Source of the DNA: Doryteuthis pealeii | Taxonomy: Eukaryota; Mollusca; Cephalopoda; Myopsida; Loliginidae | Direction of reading: 5' to 3' | DNA length: 64,000 bases | Assembly (NCBI GenBank): GCA_023376005.1 | Contig: CM042156.1 | Location: forward strand, 46,779,159-46,843,158 | Shown here: piece by piece, positions 1 through 10,534 of the stretch | Numbering within the stretch: the stretch's first letter is position 1 | Layout of the letters: each line of letters begins with the position of its first letter | Position numbers and translations under genes: made by a program | The notes under the pieces: generated by a model | The model's input: the letters and a program-made list of their open reading frames with translations, nothing else | What the model was told of the DNA's origin: nothing | The model's database searches: none

Positions 1-200
1 AGAGTGACAAAATGTGTTTTCTTCAGAGAAAAGAAATCCCCATTGCCAAATAAAGGCAACACCCCCCAAAGAAAAAAAAATGAATGTAGTCTTGGCTTTA
101 GAATTTCATTAGTTTTTTTGTTGTTTTTTTCCTCAATAATTCTGATCGATAAATTCTTTTCTATTTACAAGTTATTTACAGCATTTGCCAAGATTTTGTT

Positions 201-206
201 TTTATT
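201..206 (-). terminator. candidate polyadenylation signal of the GT31 gene
   Basis: The minus strand reads AATAAA here, about 440 bases past the stop codon at 644, a plausible 3'UTR length. The region 207-643 between has no other gene; it carries a C run near 361 and an A/T low-complexity patch at 517-577. No transcript evidence is available, so this is only the best-placed signal seen. Confidence 0.35.
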
Positions 207-643
207 GTCTTTACAAATCTTGAGAAATTAGAATTGATTGTCATTTACAATGAAATGAAAAGCCGAGAAACTTGTCAAAGGTCAACAATTATACACCAAT
301 TTCTGTCGTTTGTTTTACATCACAACTCGTATGACTAACCATATTTTGCAGCATAAAAGACCCCCCCCCACTTCAAAACAATCCTGTATAGTGAAACCTC
401 AGGTCTCAAAATCTCCAGTCAGGTCTTCAACGTTTAGAAAAATCTTCAATTTCATTTCATGTTAAAGATTTGTCCTATGTTGCAAAATATGGTAGTTTTC
501 AAAAATGGACCCAAAAATTTAAAAAAAAAAAAAATTTTTAAATTAAAAAAAATTAAAATTAAAAAAATTAAAAAAATGTACATCTGTTTTATGAAAGGAA
601 TTGTTGAGATAAGTCAGACTTAGAAAGTTCTTTTCAAACCAAA

Positions 644-1789
644 CTACAATTTCTCTTTCTTTTCCAGAAATGCACAAGACAATTTGGGATTTTTCAGTTC
701 TCGATAAATTTTTCTCATATTCCGAGGAGACACATGGTGCCCAGAGATAACGTTTTTGTAATAGCAGCCTTTTTTGGGTCGTTGACTAAACGAAAATTTG
801 TTACTATGAATTTTGGTGGCATTCACCACTTGTGCCAAAAAGCCAGTCACAAAAACATCTTCTAACCAGAACAACTTCTGGTAAAACGATTCTCTGTAAA
901 GATCTGCAATTAGATCCCCAGACACAACATACGATGTCCCAGACACATAAGGCGGATATTCTTTACCTGGAAATGCATCTACAGAAGTAAACCATTTGGA
1001 TTTTTTCGATCTCATTGGTGGGGCGTGTTCGAAAACGTAGCCCATTATAAACCTGGAATGATTTTCTTGGGAGAGTGTATTGATTAACACTGGAATATTT
1101 ACATACATATCGTCGTCCGTCTTTAAAACGAACTTCACATTCTTACAATGATTGTTTATCCATCGCAGGTAAGCAATCGACTTGAGCGACAAGTTTTGAT
1201 ATCGATCGATAAAGTCCTCCTGTACGATATCATTATATTTATAGCTTTCTTTGGCGATGTCTTCCTGGACACTAGGATTTAAGGAACGTCCTTCAAAAAA
1301 GACGAGTTTGATTGCAGAATTGTTTACAGCATCCCTCCCCCATGTGTTTCGAATCGTCTGCCGCTGTTCCCTGTTCTGTCCAGCAGAGCACACGGCAATG
1401 AAAATTTCAACATCGTCTGAACAATTATCTGCCATTTGAATGTAATTAAATATGGGACGATTTATCCTTGTCCGTCTTTCCCTGTTGTCTTGAGTTTCGC
1501 TACTCGATACCGGATTGGAATTCCATTGATTCCCACCGTTTGGTGGTTCGTTAAAAAACATCACAGTCCGCCCAAGATTTCTGGAAGACCCCATGGAGTT
1601 ATTTCCAGGAAGCTTGTAGAATTTGGTGCTGGTGAAAGAAGCAATCCAATGGATGAGTGGTCGCTCCCTGGAACTTGATTGTGGTTGCGCATAATACGGC
1701 CAAATGAGGTCAGGGGTCACAAGCAGACTGTACAACAGGCAGAAAGAAAGTAGAATGACCAGCCACAACTTTAATTTCTGTTTGGACAT
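644..1789 (-). CDS. beta-1,3-galactosyltransferase-like protein (GT31 family), complete single coding exon
   Basis: The 381-residue protein has the layout of a Golgi type II glycosyltransferase: a short basic N-terminus (KQKLK), one hydrophobic anchor at about residues 8-24, a variable stem to about 125, then the GT31 catalytic domain. Family motifs are RQTIRNTWG (143-151), EDFIDRYQNLSLKS (191-204), the metal and UDP-sugar binding DxD as KTDDDMYVN (223-231), YPPYVSGTSYVVS (278-290) and WLEDVFVTG (308-316). Sequons for N-glycosylation are at about N63, N122, N156, N199, N243 and N323. Known members transfer galactose or N-acetylglucosamine in beta-1,3 linkage from UDP-sugars to glycoproteins or glycolipids; the acceptor cannot be read from sequence. 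Length is typical for the family and no frameshift is seen. The ATG follows a splice acceptor by 5 bases, supporting this start. The usual SG.GYV turn is SGTSYV here, a mild deviation. Confidence 0.92.
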   Translation of the reverse strand: MSKQKLKLWLVILLSFCLLYSLLVTPDLIWPYYAQPQSSSRERPLIHWIASFTSTKFYKLPGNNSMGSSRNLGRTVMFFNEPPNGGNQWNSNPVSSSETQDNRERRTRINRPIFNYIQMADNCSDDVEIFIAVCSAGQNREQRQTIRNTWGRDAVNNSAIKLVFFEGRSLNPSVQEDIAKESYKYNDIVQEDFIDRYQNLSLKSIAYLRWINNHCKNVKFVLKTDDDMYVNIPVLINTLSQENHSRFIMGYVFEHAPPMRSKKSKWFTSVDAFPGKEYPPYVSGTSYVVSGDLIADLYRESFYQKLFWLEDVFVTGFLAQVVNATKIHSNKFSFSQRPKKGCYYKNVISGHHVSPRNMRKIYRELKNPKLSCAFLEKKEKL

Positions 1790-1794
1790 TTTAT

Positions 1795-1818
1795 CTGAAA
1801 AGAAAAGAAAAAAAACAA
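1795..1818 (-). promoter_or_regulatory. splice acceptor just upstream of the GT31 start codon
   Basis: On the minus strand a pyrimidine tract of roughly 20 bases ends in CAG, and ATAAAATG follows at once, so the exon begins at 1794 with only five bases before the ATG. This implies a 5'UTR intron and one coding exon, a common arrangement in B3GALT genes. The splice donor must lie to the right, at higher coordinates. Confidence 0.7.
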
Positions 1819-1850
1819 CATTTTAGCAAGGGAAACAGATTTTATATACA

Positions 1851-2504
1851 CTAGCAAATATATGCACCCTCCGGGTGCAAGTATTTAAGTTTTAATATAA
1901 TAAAATATTGTATTAAATTAGAAAGGCTAATGAAACTAAATAAGAATACAGATAACAAGATTTGAAACAGAGGGAGTATAATAAAAGATTTGAAACAGAG
2001 GGAGTATAATAAAAAATGGAACAACTGAAACTTACTCTTCCATCACTCTTGTCTTTCATTGTTGTTTTTTCTAATTTAAGTATTTAGTTAAAAGAGGAAG
2101 TAAAGAATAAAATGACAGTTATTTTATCTTGTTAATGGATTTCATTTAAGATTCATTGAAGAGATTTTTGCTCATATTCATTAAAATAAAACCAAACAAT
2201 TAGAAATCAATAATACTAAGCATATATTTATTAAAATCACATTTTTAATATCAATATGCAAATTAGCCTTCCCATTCACACTGTAAACCGCTATTTTGTT
2301 GTATATATAAATATAATTGCATGTTATTAGTATGTAGATATGGTTAACAGTATTAATAATGTAAGACAATTTTATTAATAATTAGGTTTAGATAAAAATG
2401 CAATCATGGAGAATGTGATGTAAATAATTAAGGGAATTGTGACTTGAGTAGTAATATAATTTCGGTTACAGATAGAAAAACACACAATCTCCATTATAAT
2501 AAGA
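1851..2504 (-). mobile_element. non-autonomous Helitron, family 1, copy 1
   Basis: Read on the minus strand, the element starts with TCTTATTATAATGGAG and ends in the hairpin GCACCCGGAGGGTGC (1864-1878) followed by about 9 bases and CTAG (1851-1854), then host T. A host A precedes the TC. TC start, 3' hairpin, CTRR end and A/T insertion without duplication are the Helitron signature. It contains no coding sequence, so it depends on a Rep/helicase elsewhere. A 29-bp segment is tandemly doubled near 1960-2015, unlike the other copies. Homologous copies are at 41700-42328 and 47324-47926. The only open frame inside is not protein-like. Confidence 0.85.
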
Positions 2505-2693
2505 TATGAGGGTTGTCTGAAAAGTTCATAGGCTGACCAAGATATTTTCATAGAATGTGACCAAATGAGGTTTATTTTTCAACAGTATACACTTTTTTTT
2601 TTTTTATTGGTGTTGCAGTGCTTGGATTGGTCAAAAGTCATATCAATAGCTGATATGACATCACCATATGAACTTTTTCAGCCCACCCTCATA
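2505..2693. mobile_element. mariner-like MITE with TA duplication
   Basis: Ends begin TGAGGGTTGTCTGAAAAGTT and, inverted, TGAGGGTGGGCTGAAAAAGT, flanked by TA at 2505-2506 and 2692-2693. The 185-bp body (2507-2691) has a T run but no transposase. TIR style and TA target are typical of Tc1/mariner. Its left TA directly abuts the 5' end of the Helitron at 2504. Confidence 0.8.
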
Positions 2694-2722
2694 ACAAAAC
2701 AAAATAATTACAACTGAAATAT

Positions 2723-2724
<2 letters not shown>

Positions 2725-2766
<42 letters not shown>

Positions 2767-3071
2767 AAATATAAATGTTGTTCTGGTTCCAACGGGAGAA
2801 AATTCAATATTTTATAAAAAAAGGAAGGTCCGCAAAATGTATTTTGTTCTCAGAAAAATTTTTAAATTCTTTTTGTTTCACATATGCAACACGTTTTTCA
2901 GATCTTCTGGTATCTTCTTCAGGCTTTGATTGATAATATATATATATATATATATATATATTGATGAGAAAGGTGTTATAGGTATTTTATAGTTATTTAT
3001 AACACCTTTCTCATCAATTCTTCTCCTTCCAGCCTCCACATTAAAATATATATATATATATATATATATTT
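2725..3071. repeat. three (TA)n tracts with a perfect 20-bp hairpin
   Basis: TA tracts lie near 2728-2761, 2936-2960 and 3046-3071. Between the last two, 2961-2980 and 2998-3017 are perfect inverted repeats around a 17-base loop. The rest is AT-rich sequence with no recognisable gene. Confidence 0.8.
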
Positions 3072-3965
3072 TAAATTTTATTTCTAAACTCAACTGGTGC
3101 AACAAAAAATCCCCAGATATCTCAGTTTGCAAAATAAAAAAATTTACAAACTGATATTTTGTAAAAAAATTATTAAAAAAACAGAAAAGATCAACACATC
3201 TGTACTTTCTGAAAATAATCATCAGTATCATAATATAGCGAACAAAAGAAAAAAAAAACAAATTAACGAAAGAATGTTCTAAGTTATATATATAAAATGT
3301 GCTTAATACCGTAAGTAGAGCAAAATTATATGGACCTAAATGAGTCAGACACTACTACCTAAGTTTCACCGAATGGTTCTTCAGGATAATTCTGACTATA
3401 TATAATATGATATTCTCAAAAATTGAAACAAAAATCATTGTGTAATAAGACATTTCAACCTCAGAAGTTCATTAATCATTTATTAATTGAAATAAATCCT
3501 TGTAAGTAATTTTTATATTTTTCAAGGCTTTTGTCAATTCTTTATAAATACTAAAATGTGATATCATTTTGTCTTAATATATTGGTGCACCCCCCCCCCT
3601 ACCAACATATTAAAAGAAGGTGGTGATGTAATTGGGGGGGGTGGAAATTTTTTTTAGTTCCATGTGAAATTCATTTCTCTTTTTTTCAATCTTCTTAGAA
3701 GCAAAAAACAAAAAAGAAAAGAAAACAAAAAATAAATAAATAAATAAAAATGAAGTTTTGGAAGTGGGTGGAGAAGGGTAATTTCGTCTAAAAATTCAGA
3801 ATTGAAAGTCTTTGAGGTATGGTAAATACGGGTTGGGAATAAAAAAATTTTTTTTTTTTTTAAAGATAACAAGCAATACATTTGTATCAAACAGCAGATC
3901 TTTACAATGATTTTTCCATATTTTTAAAAAAATAAACAGAATGACAAACACATTGCTAAAAATAA
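3072..3965. other. AT-rich stretch without a recognised feature
   Basis: Low-complexity A/T runs, a C run near 3591 and a G run near 3633. The open frames here are built from homopolymers and have no protein-like composition. Nothing else was seen. Confidence 0.6.
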
Positions 3966-3971
3966 CAACTA

Positions 3972-4130
3972 CCATATTTGACGGCATATAAGATGCACCC
4001 TTATTTCAGCAGGTCAGATTCAGGAAAAAATTTTTTTAGTGTATTTTAAGCATATATTGTTGTTCTTATATGTGTAAATGACCTTGCAAGAACATATAAC
4101 CTTTTATATACATAATATACATACAAGTAG
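3972..4130. mobile_element. left-end fragment of the ACGGCATATAAG MITE
   Basis: The sequence from TTTGACGGCATATAAGATGC through the stretch with CAGCAGGTCAGATTCAGG matches the left part of the complete element at 59999-60340 over about 100 bases. The matching right terminus was not found, so it appears truncated. Confidence 0.6.
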
Positions 4131-4192
4131 TATTAAGAGAAGAGAAAGAATATACAAACGGATTCTAATATATTGTTCCATAAACAAGCAGT

Positions 4193-4567
4193 ATGTGGAA
4201 GGGGTACAAAATTAGAAAAAGGCTTGATGTGTGTAGTTATGAAAATTATGTGTCCTTACCAATCCCTGACAGGGTCAGTGACAATGTCTACTGTTCAAAA
4301 TACATGAGGCAAAAAGAGGTCATGAAGTGGTTTCTGGATTGTCATGTGGAACCATTGGATCCCTTATATTGTATTTTGTATTCATTACGAGGCAGAATAA
4401 ATCCTGATTGTTTACAGAAAGAAACAAGGAAACATTTTTCTCCAAAAGAGAGAAAGAAAAAAGAAAGATTTTCTCATATGAAACACTTGGTGTTCATTAA
4501 AAATGAAAATGATTCATCATCATCATCATCATCATCATCAGAGAGAAATGTATCAAATTACAACTGA
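4193..4567 (+). CDS. unassigned 124-residue ORF, possibly a relic
   Basis: An ATG-initiated frame with mixed composition, unlike the homopolymer frames around it. It has an N-terminal half rich in aromatic residues and cysteine (for example KEVMKWFLDCHVEPLDPLYC), a basic middle and a run of nine serines encoded by (TCA)n near 4515-4540. No signal peptide, membrane segment or known motif is apparent. It may be the end of a transposon ORF or a chance frame; I do not recognise a family. Confidence 0.2.
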   Translation: MWKGYKIRKRLDVCSYENYVSLPIPDRVSDNVYCSKYMRQKEVMKWFLDCHVEPLDPLYCILYSLRGRINPDCLQKETRKHFSPKERKKKERFSHMKHLVFIKNENDSSSSSSSSSERNVSNYN

Positions 4568-4734
4568 CAATATCAGAATAGATCTGTGTAGGAAGTGGTT
4601 GAATTTGACTGGAATTTTGACAAATATAAAAATGAACTCGAAAAAAAAAAAATAAATAAATAAATACCAGGGTGAGTTAAGTTTTGCAGGCACAATTTTG
4701 AGGCCTAATTCTAGATGCTTTTGCCAAGGTTTGG

Positions 4735-5262
4735 TTTGGTCTTTTTTACGGCATATCAACCTCAGTGGGTCATTTAATGCCGATAAAGTTTTGAAATAAA
4801 TTCATTCTTAATGGATACTCAATTTTTTTTATTATACACATTTTTCTATTTAACCCATAGATGAGGTCCCATCTATGGGTCCTACCACTCCAGGTCAGAG
4901 TGGACCTGGGAGCAATGGTGATAAAGGGATGCTCCACATTCCCCAGACCTCCAGAACATGAAGACCCTCAGCCACCGCTTTCGGCACCCATATGATAAAA
5001 AGGGTTGAGGCAATCCTATAGGTGCTCAGGCTTGACGTGACCAGCTGATTGATTAGAGGGGATCTCTTCGACTGCCTGTCTAGCCTAAGTAATAGCCAAA
5101 GTGGAGTGTTGCATGTCATGGACTGCTCAGCCACCAGGGTTCCATCCTTAAGCATCACAGGTCACCACCCACGGCCAACAGGTGGCCCCATTGGGGGAGT
5201 TTACCCCTCTGCAGAGGTGCAGTTGGTGTATTCTAATGCCCCAGCCAACAGGACGGGATTGT
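4735..5262 (+). repeat. repeat R, near-complete copy
   Basis: Begins with ACGGCATATCAACCTCAGTG, passes through a block with AGAGTGGACCTGGGAGCAAT and CAGCTGATTGATTAG, and ends near CCAGCCAACAGGACGGG. The copy at 60374-60955 on the minus strand is colinear over about 550 bases. Fragments recur at 9735, 14090, 32215, 34600, 34975, 37085 and 37437. The starting segment is also the tail of SINE-C, so the two families share a 3' module. No ORF of note. Confidence 0.75.
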
Positions 5263-5272
5263 GAAGCTGACA

Positions 5273-5333
5273 GACCACATTGGCCTGTGAGATGCTGAGT
5301 GGTGAACTCAGCATCTCACAGGCCAATGTGGTC
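5273..5333. repeat. perfect 28-bp inverted repeat with 5-base loop
   Basis: The arms 5273-5300 and 5306-5333 are exact reverse complements around GGTGA. It directly follows the end of repeat R. Confidence 0.9.
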
Positions 5334-6030
5334 GGTCATCTTCTCACAATTGAGTGCTTGCATCTCTGACCTCAGAATACAAGGTTTTATATCTACCTGA
5401 CCTGGCCTTGCAACCTGAGTGAAATTTCTTGAATCATCTCGTTACTGTACAGTGATCAACTGCATATTTACCTTTCACACAACAAATTTTTTTGGCTGTT
5501 TCTGCATCGTTATGGCCCAGTTTGAGTACGTAAAGCATAAGATCTTGAATTTGACAACATTACACGTTTATTTATGCGGCTTTCAAATCACACACACACA
5601 GAGTAAAGCCATGCACAATGTGACATTTTCTTGTCGATTTCTACTCACGGTCTCTCCACTGTATGACTACTTACAAAAACCTACACTCATCCCTTTGTGC
5701 AGACACTGGATGGTGTGCTGAGGGCTTGCATGGGTGATGAGCGATAGGGACGGTTGGCGAGAGGGAGTCAAGGGAATCCATTATCTCCACGCAATGACCA
5801 ACTATTCTCTTTCTGTTGCAATATTACCAATGATAGCAGGCATTCTACATGGCATGAACTGGTTCGGTCACATGATATACATGCTGTAAGCATTCAAAGC
5901 CTTGACAAAAGGCATGAAACTAAAAATCCTGAATCTTATGACAAATGAATTGTAATTTCCTGGAATTTCAGTTAGAAACTTGTTGAGAGGAAAATGAAAG
6001 CCAAGAAAAAATATTGCAAGTTACCAACCT
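5334..6030. other. stretch without a recognised feature
   Basis: Moderate-complexity sequence. Two open frames of 100 and 64 residues (5419-5721 and 5754-5948, plus strand) have no recognisable domain, splice context or homologous repeat in the window, and I do not call them genes. Confidence 0.4.
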
Positions 6031-6034
6031 AAAG

Positions 6035-6185
6035 GGTGTAATTGTTTGCAAGCTAGATTTGGTAGTGAGTTTGATTCTCACTGGGGCCACATACTTCTGG
6101 CCTTGTGCCATATCTAAGCTGTTGTAGAGTAGCTAACACCCCTTCAGCCCTCTACCAGATGAACTGGCTCATAGCCATAAAATAG
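6035..6185 (+). mobile_element. SINE-E-like fragment
   Basis: Contains a box-B-like GAGTTTGATTCTCACTGG and the downstream segment CCTTGTGCCATATCTAAGC, which parallels the other SINE-E copies (13787, 28785, 35285, 37638). Confidence 0.5.
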
Positions 6186-6336
6186 CCTAAGATTAAAGTA
6201 GATGAACTAGCTGAATAATATTTAGACTGACTTTGCTGCATTCGCTGTACTGAACTGACCCTCCTCTTTTAGTGTGAGTTTGTCTTTTTCATTTTTTGTA
6301 CTTATTTGTTCTGGTTTGTATGTATCCGTTTAGCAC

Positions 6337-6381
6337 CGGATGATGGTGCTTAATAAATGTATTAAGCACACCATTCATCCG
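6337..6381. repeat. hairpin, imperfect arms of about 20 bp
   Basis: CGGATGATGGTGCTTAATA is followed almost at once by its reverse complement with small bulges. Flanks (6186-6336, 6382-6860) hold no recognised feature. Confidence 0.75.
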
Positions 6382-6862
6382 TGTATCTTTCCACCTCGAT
6401 ACAACATAAGCTAATCTGCGTAAATAACTATATTTGGTTTGGAGAGAAAAGGAAAAGAAAACAGTTCAATTTGTTACTGTTTCAATAATTAATTGATCTT
6501 TGAAAAGTTCCAACAGTAAAGGATTTCTTATTCCACTCACCTCCCATAAAGGAGGCATACATTTCAAGAAAGGATGCAAAACCCAATTGATTATTGAAAT
6601 AATGTTTAAATACATTAAGAAACTAAATGGAAAGAAGACGGAGGTAAATTGACCAGACGATTGACCATTGAAATTGGAGACTTTCAGGGTTGGGTTTTTT
6701 TGTTGTTGTGTAGAAGTTTCAAAGTTAAAGTTTCTTTTTTTTAGAAGAAGAAATCATATAAAACATTTGAGAAGAAAAGAAAAGACAACTTTTTAAACAC
6801 AGGATGAAAATGCTTTGAGTTAAATACAAGCCAGATAATCAGGATGACACAATTACACACAC

Positions 6863-7107
6863 AAGGTGTGTCAAAAAAGTATTGAGACTTTTTGACTTTT
6901 TGACACATCTTGTATTCTAAAAAAAAAAAAAAAAAAAAAATGAATGGAACATTAATTTTTTTTCAGAATACAATGTGTCAAAAAAGTACCAAGTTTAAAG
7001 CTGTATTTACCAAGATAGAAATGAAGAATGAATGGAACGTTTTTTTTTTTCAGAATACAAGGAGTGTCAAAAAGTACAAAAAACTCTTGATACTTTTTTG
7101 ACACACC
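6863..7107. mobile_element. mariner/Tc1-like MITE with internal repeats
   Basis: Ends AAGGTGTGTCAAAAAAGTAT and, inverted, AAGGTGTGTCAAAAAAGTAT form a long TIR. Internally a unit with TGAATGGAAC, a T run and CAGAATACAA occurs twice. A run of about 21 A lies at 6919-6940. The right end merges into (TA)n at 7108-7149. Confidence 0.7.
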
Positions 7108-7118
7108 TTATATATATA

Positions 7119-7149
<31 letters not shown>

Positions 7150-7154
7150 GGTAG

Positions 7155-7222
7155 TGTGAAGACAAAGTCAATGGTGCTGAGGTAATTGACAGTTTGTCAC
7201 CTACGTAATTTTCAAACCAAGT
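7155..7222 (-). repeat. repeat F, fragment
   Basis: The minus strand reads CACTTGGTTTGAAAATTACG then TAGGTGACAAACTGTCA, matching the family seen at 17553, 35680 and 61808. Confidence 0.6.
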
Positions 7223-7886
7223 GAAATATCATGTTTTTCCTTATATACTATTGTGTGGTGTATCATGGGAAGGGTCAACACTTGATTCTAGAATTACCAG
7301 GCACCTGATGCACCCCTTAAAAGGGGAATGATAATAGGAGCATGCATTTCTTGCACTGGCCATGCATTAGCTTCAGTTTATTTGTTTATTGTTATCTAGC
7401 CTGGTGGGATGTCCGGAAAATAAAATACACCAGTGTAATGGTTAATAAGTTTACATCACAGATTATTTGAATAGGAAAAGATATTCCTCTATGAGGGAGC
7501 TCTCAGCAATGACCTTGTGCCAGACTAAGTTAACATTCAGATTTACTCCAAAAACTTATTCTAAAGAAATGTCTATAATTTCTAAGATGCAGTAGGTTGC
7601 TTCAACAAAAAAAAAAAAAAAGTGAGACAGACAGAAATGTTTATTTCTTGAGCCCAAAATAATGAGAGATAAATAAAAATAAAATAAATGTCCACTTTCT
7701 TATTTTTTTTTTCAACTAACAGGTGCTTCCTCCCCCCCCCCCAAAAAAAAAATGAAATTCATAGACCTGAAGAGGGTGGATAGAAAAATGAGTCACAAGA
7801 GCAGAAAATTCTGGAAAATGTTTTTCTTGTCTAATTGCTCAATTCTGGGTGGAGACAAAACACTTGGCAAAAAGGAAAAAGACAAA

Positions 7887-7890
<4 letters not shown>
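7223..7890. other. stretch with A/C homopolymers, no gene
   Basis: Includes a possible SINE-E tail at 7480-7545 (CAGCAATGACCTTGTGCCAG), a 15-A run near 7607, a 10-C run at 7731 and an open frame (7752-8006) that runs into microsatellite and SINE sequence and is not a gene. Confidence 0.5.
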
Positions 7891-7920
<30 letters not shown>

Positions 7921-7923
7921 TTA

Positions 7924-8221
7924 GGGCCGGTTTAGTTCAGTTGGTAGAGCGTCTGACTAGGAACCACAAGGTTCCTGGTTTGTTGATACTGGCCCTTGCC
8001 AACTGAGTGTATGAGAATCACAGGGATCTGTGCAGTAAAGTGAGGAGCTGATGGTAGGAGTGGCGCTCCACCACAGATGCCAAAAAAATCTCATTCATCT
8101 AGCGCCAGTGAAAAGGAGATAGACTACCTTGCTATCTGGCTGATACCAACTTTAGATCACACCGATGACTTTATAAAAAGTGGACACTAAGCCATCATCT
8201 TTAGTAGACGGAAGGATGCCA
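7924..8221 (+). mobile_element. SINE-A (tRNA-headed), full-length copy
   Basis: The head contains box A TAGTTCAGTTGG and a decayed box B after AAGGTTCCTGG. The body has CACAGGGATCTGTGCAG and AAGGAGATAGACTACC, and the 3' end AAGTGGACACTAAGCC...GGATGCCAAC leads into (TA)n. Other copies: 23358 (+), 29155 (-), 30688 (-), 41017 (+), 61166 (+ fragment). The CA/TA repeat at 7890-7920 precedes it. Confidence 0.8.
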
Positions 8222-8418
8222 ACTATATATATATATATAAAAAAACAATACATAAACACATATATATCCATATATACGCAGATTCATATATAATCATACA
8301 TATATATAAATACACACATAAAATATATATACGCATGCATAGACGTATCACGTTATATTGTTGTGATCGGGGTTTGCAATCTTATAACCACCGATTATTG
8401 ATTTGCCTATGTATTTGG

Positions 8419-8455
<37 letters not shown>
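8222..8455. repeat. TA/TG-rich microsatellite region
   Basis: Degenerate TA and CATA repeats and a TA-to-TG tract at about 8419-8453. No gene. Confidence 0.8.
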
Positions 8456-8525
8456 ACTAGTATACAACATGGAACCTTGCGATTCTGAGGCGGCGCTCCT
8501 GTGACCGAGCTAGACCAGCCCTATA
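8456..8525 (-). mobile_element. tRNA-like SINE head
   Basis: The minus strand starts GGGCTGGTCTAGCTCGGTCA (box-A-like) and has AAGGTTCCATG about 45 bases on, a pattern like a SINE head. It is bounded by TG/TA repeats on both sides. It lacks paired tRNA stems and is not a functional tRNA. Confidence 0.45.
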
Positions 8526-8544
8526 TATGTGTGTGTGTGTGTGT

Positions 8545-8915
8545 ACTGTAGATGTAATGAAAGTAACGTACCTCGGAACACAAAGCGTGCGCGGACGAGT
8601 CTGGTTTGCATCGCAGGAAAGAAACATGGCTGCTGTAAGCACTACCTTTAATAATGGGCGATCTTGAACCGGCGAGAATGGTATTGCACGTATGCAAATT
8701 CTCACGAGATCGGGTGTGTATAAAAACATACGGCGACGGAGAGACAGGAAGTCAAGCGATTACGTACGACAACTGAGAAACAGCTAGCAGTATTATTTTG
8801 ACTATTGCGACAGGTAGAGGCCTTTCGAGGATATATTTGTGACATCATTACTAGTGTCATTGAGAAGCGAGTTCGATTTCCACTAGATGTACTGAACAAG
8901 TTTTATATTTTTTAA
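8545..8915 (+). promoter_or_regulatory. CpG-rich block with TATA-like element
   Basis: Sharply richer in CpG than its surroundings (for example GCGTGCGCGGACGAG and ACGGCGACGG). TATAAAAA is at about 8718-8725. A box-B-like GAGTTCGATTTCC is at about 8867-8879. It could be an LTR or promoter of an unidentified element; no ORF of note begins in it. I could not find a second copy in the window. Confidence 0.3.
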
Positions 8916-9318
8916 AATTAAAGGCACGGAGTTTTTCAAAGCATGGAGAAATAAACATGAATTAAAAAATTAAAAATGTAGAAGGGATTTAAAATTCAAA
9001 AACTTAAAAATATGTTTCACCCACCTTACTTGTCTTATTCTTTTTTTTTTTTAAATGACAAGAGAAAAAAATGTATCTTTACTCTGTATGTCACATCCGG
9101 TTTGGAAAAACTAGTATGATTAGATAACTTATATCATACAGAAAATATTTGAAATATATATATATAAATTTAAATACAAAAAAATTAAATTAACCAGAGT
9201 GGAAAGATCAACAAAGATTAGAAATAATATGTAAGTCAATACTAAATTTCATTGGTGCCCACCTGACATTTTAGAATTTTATTATATATCACTAAATATG
9301 ATTTAGATACAAGGACAC

Positions 9319-9320
<2 letters not shown>
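8916..9320. other. AT-rich stretch without a recognised feature
   Basis: No ORF, repeat copy or RNA-like structure was recognised. Confidence 0.5.
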
Positions 9321-9322
<2 letters not shown>

Positions 9323-9375
<53 letters not shown>

Positions 9376-9486
9376 ATTAACATCATTATTATTATTATTA
9401 TCATCATTTATCTTTTTTGGTGTTTTCACTCAAATTAACTAGAGTGAAAACATCAACAAAGATAAGAATAATAATAATAATAATAA

Positions 9487-9540
<54 letters not shown>
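9323..9540. repeat. (GA)n and (TA)n microsatellites
   Basis: GA tract at about 9323-9370, ATT/ATA trinucleotide patches, then about 26 TA units at 9488-9539. The following 9541-9734 is AT-rich with no feature. Confidence 0.9.
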
Positions 9541-9541
<1 letters not shown>

Positions 9542-9734
9542 CATACACACACACTAAATGGTTCATACACATAACCAAATTTTTCCTTTAATTCCTGAAA
9601 ACTTTCTAATCATTTCTTGGTTTAAATTTATATATAACCAAAGTTTTCCACTAATTAATAATAATTTTCTAACCATTTTTTAATCTAATTTCATATATAT
9701 TTCCAATAATTTCCTATATGATATATTTTAGATA

Positions 9735-9870
9735 ATACTATCCCTCTGAGGTTGAATGGACCTGGAGTAATGGCAATGAAGGGGTACTCCACACTCCCTT
9801 GAGCTCCAGAATTGGAACCTCACCACTAGATGCACTTTAAGATCATACCCAGGACACACTACAGCAAAAG
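9735..9870 (+). repeat. repeat R fragment
   Basis: Contains TGGACCTGGAGTAATGGCAA and AAGGGGTACTCCACACTCCC, matching the central part of repeat R. Confidence 0.65.
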
Positions 9871-9944
9871 TGGTTCACAACGAACGGGTAGTGATAAACA
9901 TTTGGTTTGAACATACTTTCAAATTCCCCATACTTTTTCAGTAG

Positions 9945-9950
<6 letters not shown>

Positions 9951-9979
<29 letters not shown>
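9951..9979. repeat. (GT)n microsatellite
   Basis: Fourteen or so GT units. The region 9980-10530 that follows holds no recognised feature beyond G-rich patches near 10226-10275 and 10390-10410. Confidence 0.9.
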
Positions 9980-9980
<1 letters not shown>

Positions 9981-10534
9981 ATATAAATTCGTGTAATGAG
10001 AGAGTAAAATTATCTTTTATCCAACTTAAAATCCTAAAAATCAAATAAGAATATTTTCATATTTTTTTTCTTCCATGTCTTGGGAGATTTATTTGGAGAA
10101 ATTTTGGTAAATCCCAGAGAGCTGACCTCGCTGTCAGAAATGGTGTTAAAAATGGCAGAAATGATGGAAGACTAATGACAAAAGGTTTAACCCAATACCT
10201 TCACAACCCCCAGGTCCAGGTCTCTGGGGGTAGGAGAAAAAAATAGGGGGGGTTGCGAGGAGGTGGGTGGGGGTGTTTGTTGTGGTTGGTAAGAAAAGAT
10301 TGATGTTTAACTGACAACCTATCATCAAGATGAGTTCTGGAGTTTTTGGCTGACAAAAAGCAGATTGACTTCTGACCTGTTAGAATATTCAGGTGGGGGT
10401 GGGGTGGGGAGTCTTATTTGAAAGAAGTAAAAATCTTTAGAGATGAAGAAAGTAGTTTTAGAATTAAAGGAACAGTTTTACAAAATGTTTGCTCTTCTCT
10501 AAAACAAAAAGAGAAATTTAAAATATCATGTCCG

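Noticed and set aside
1251..1678. Plus-strand frames inside the GT31 gene
   Set aside because: They are antisense shadows of the minus-strand coding exon.
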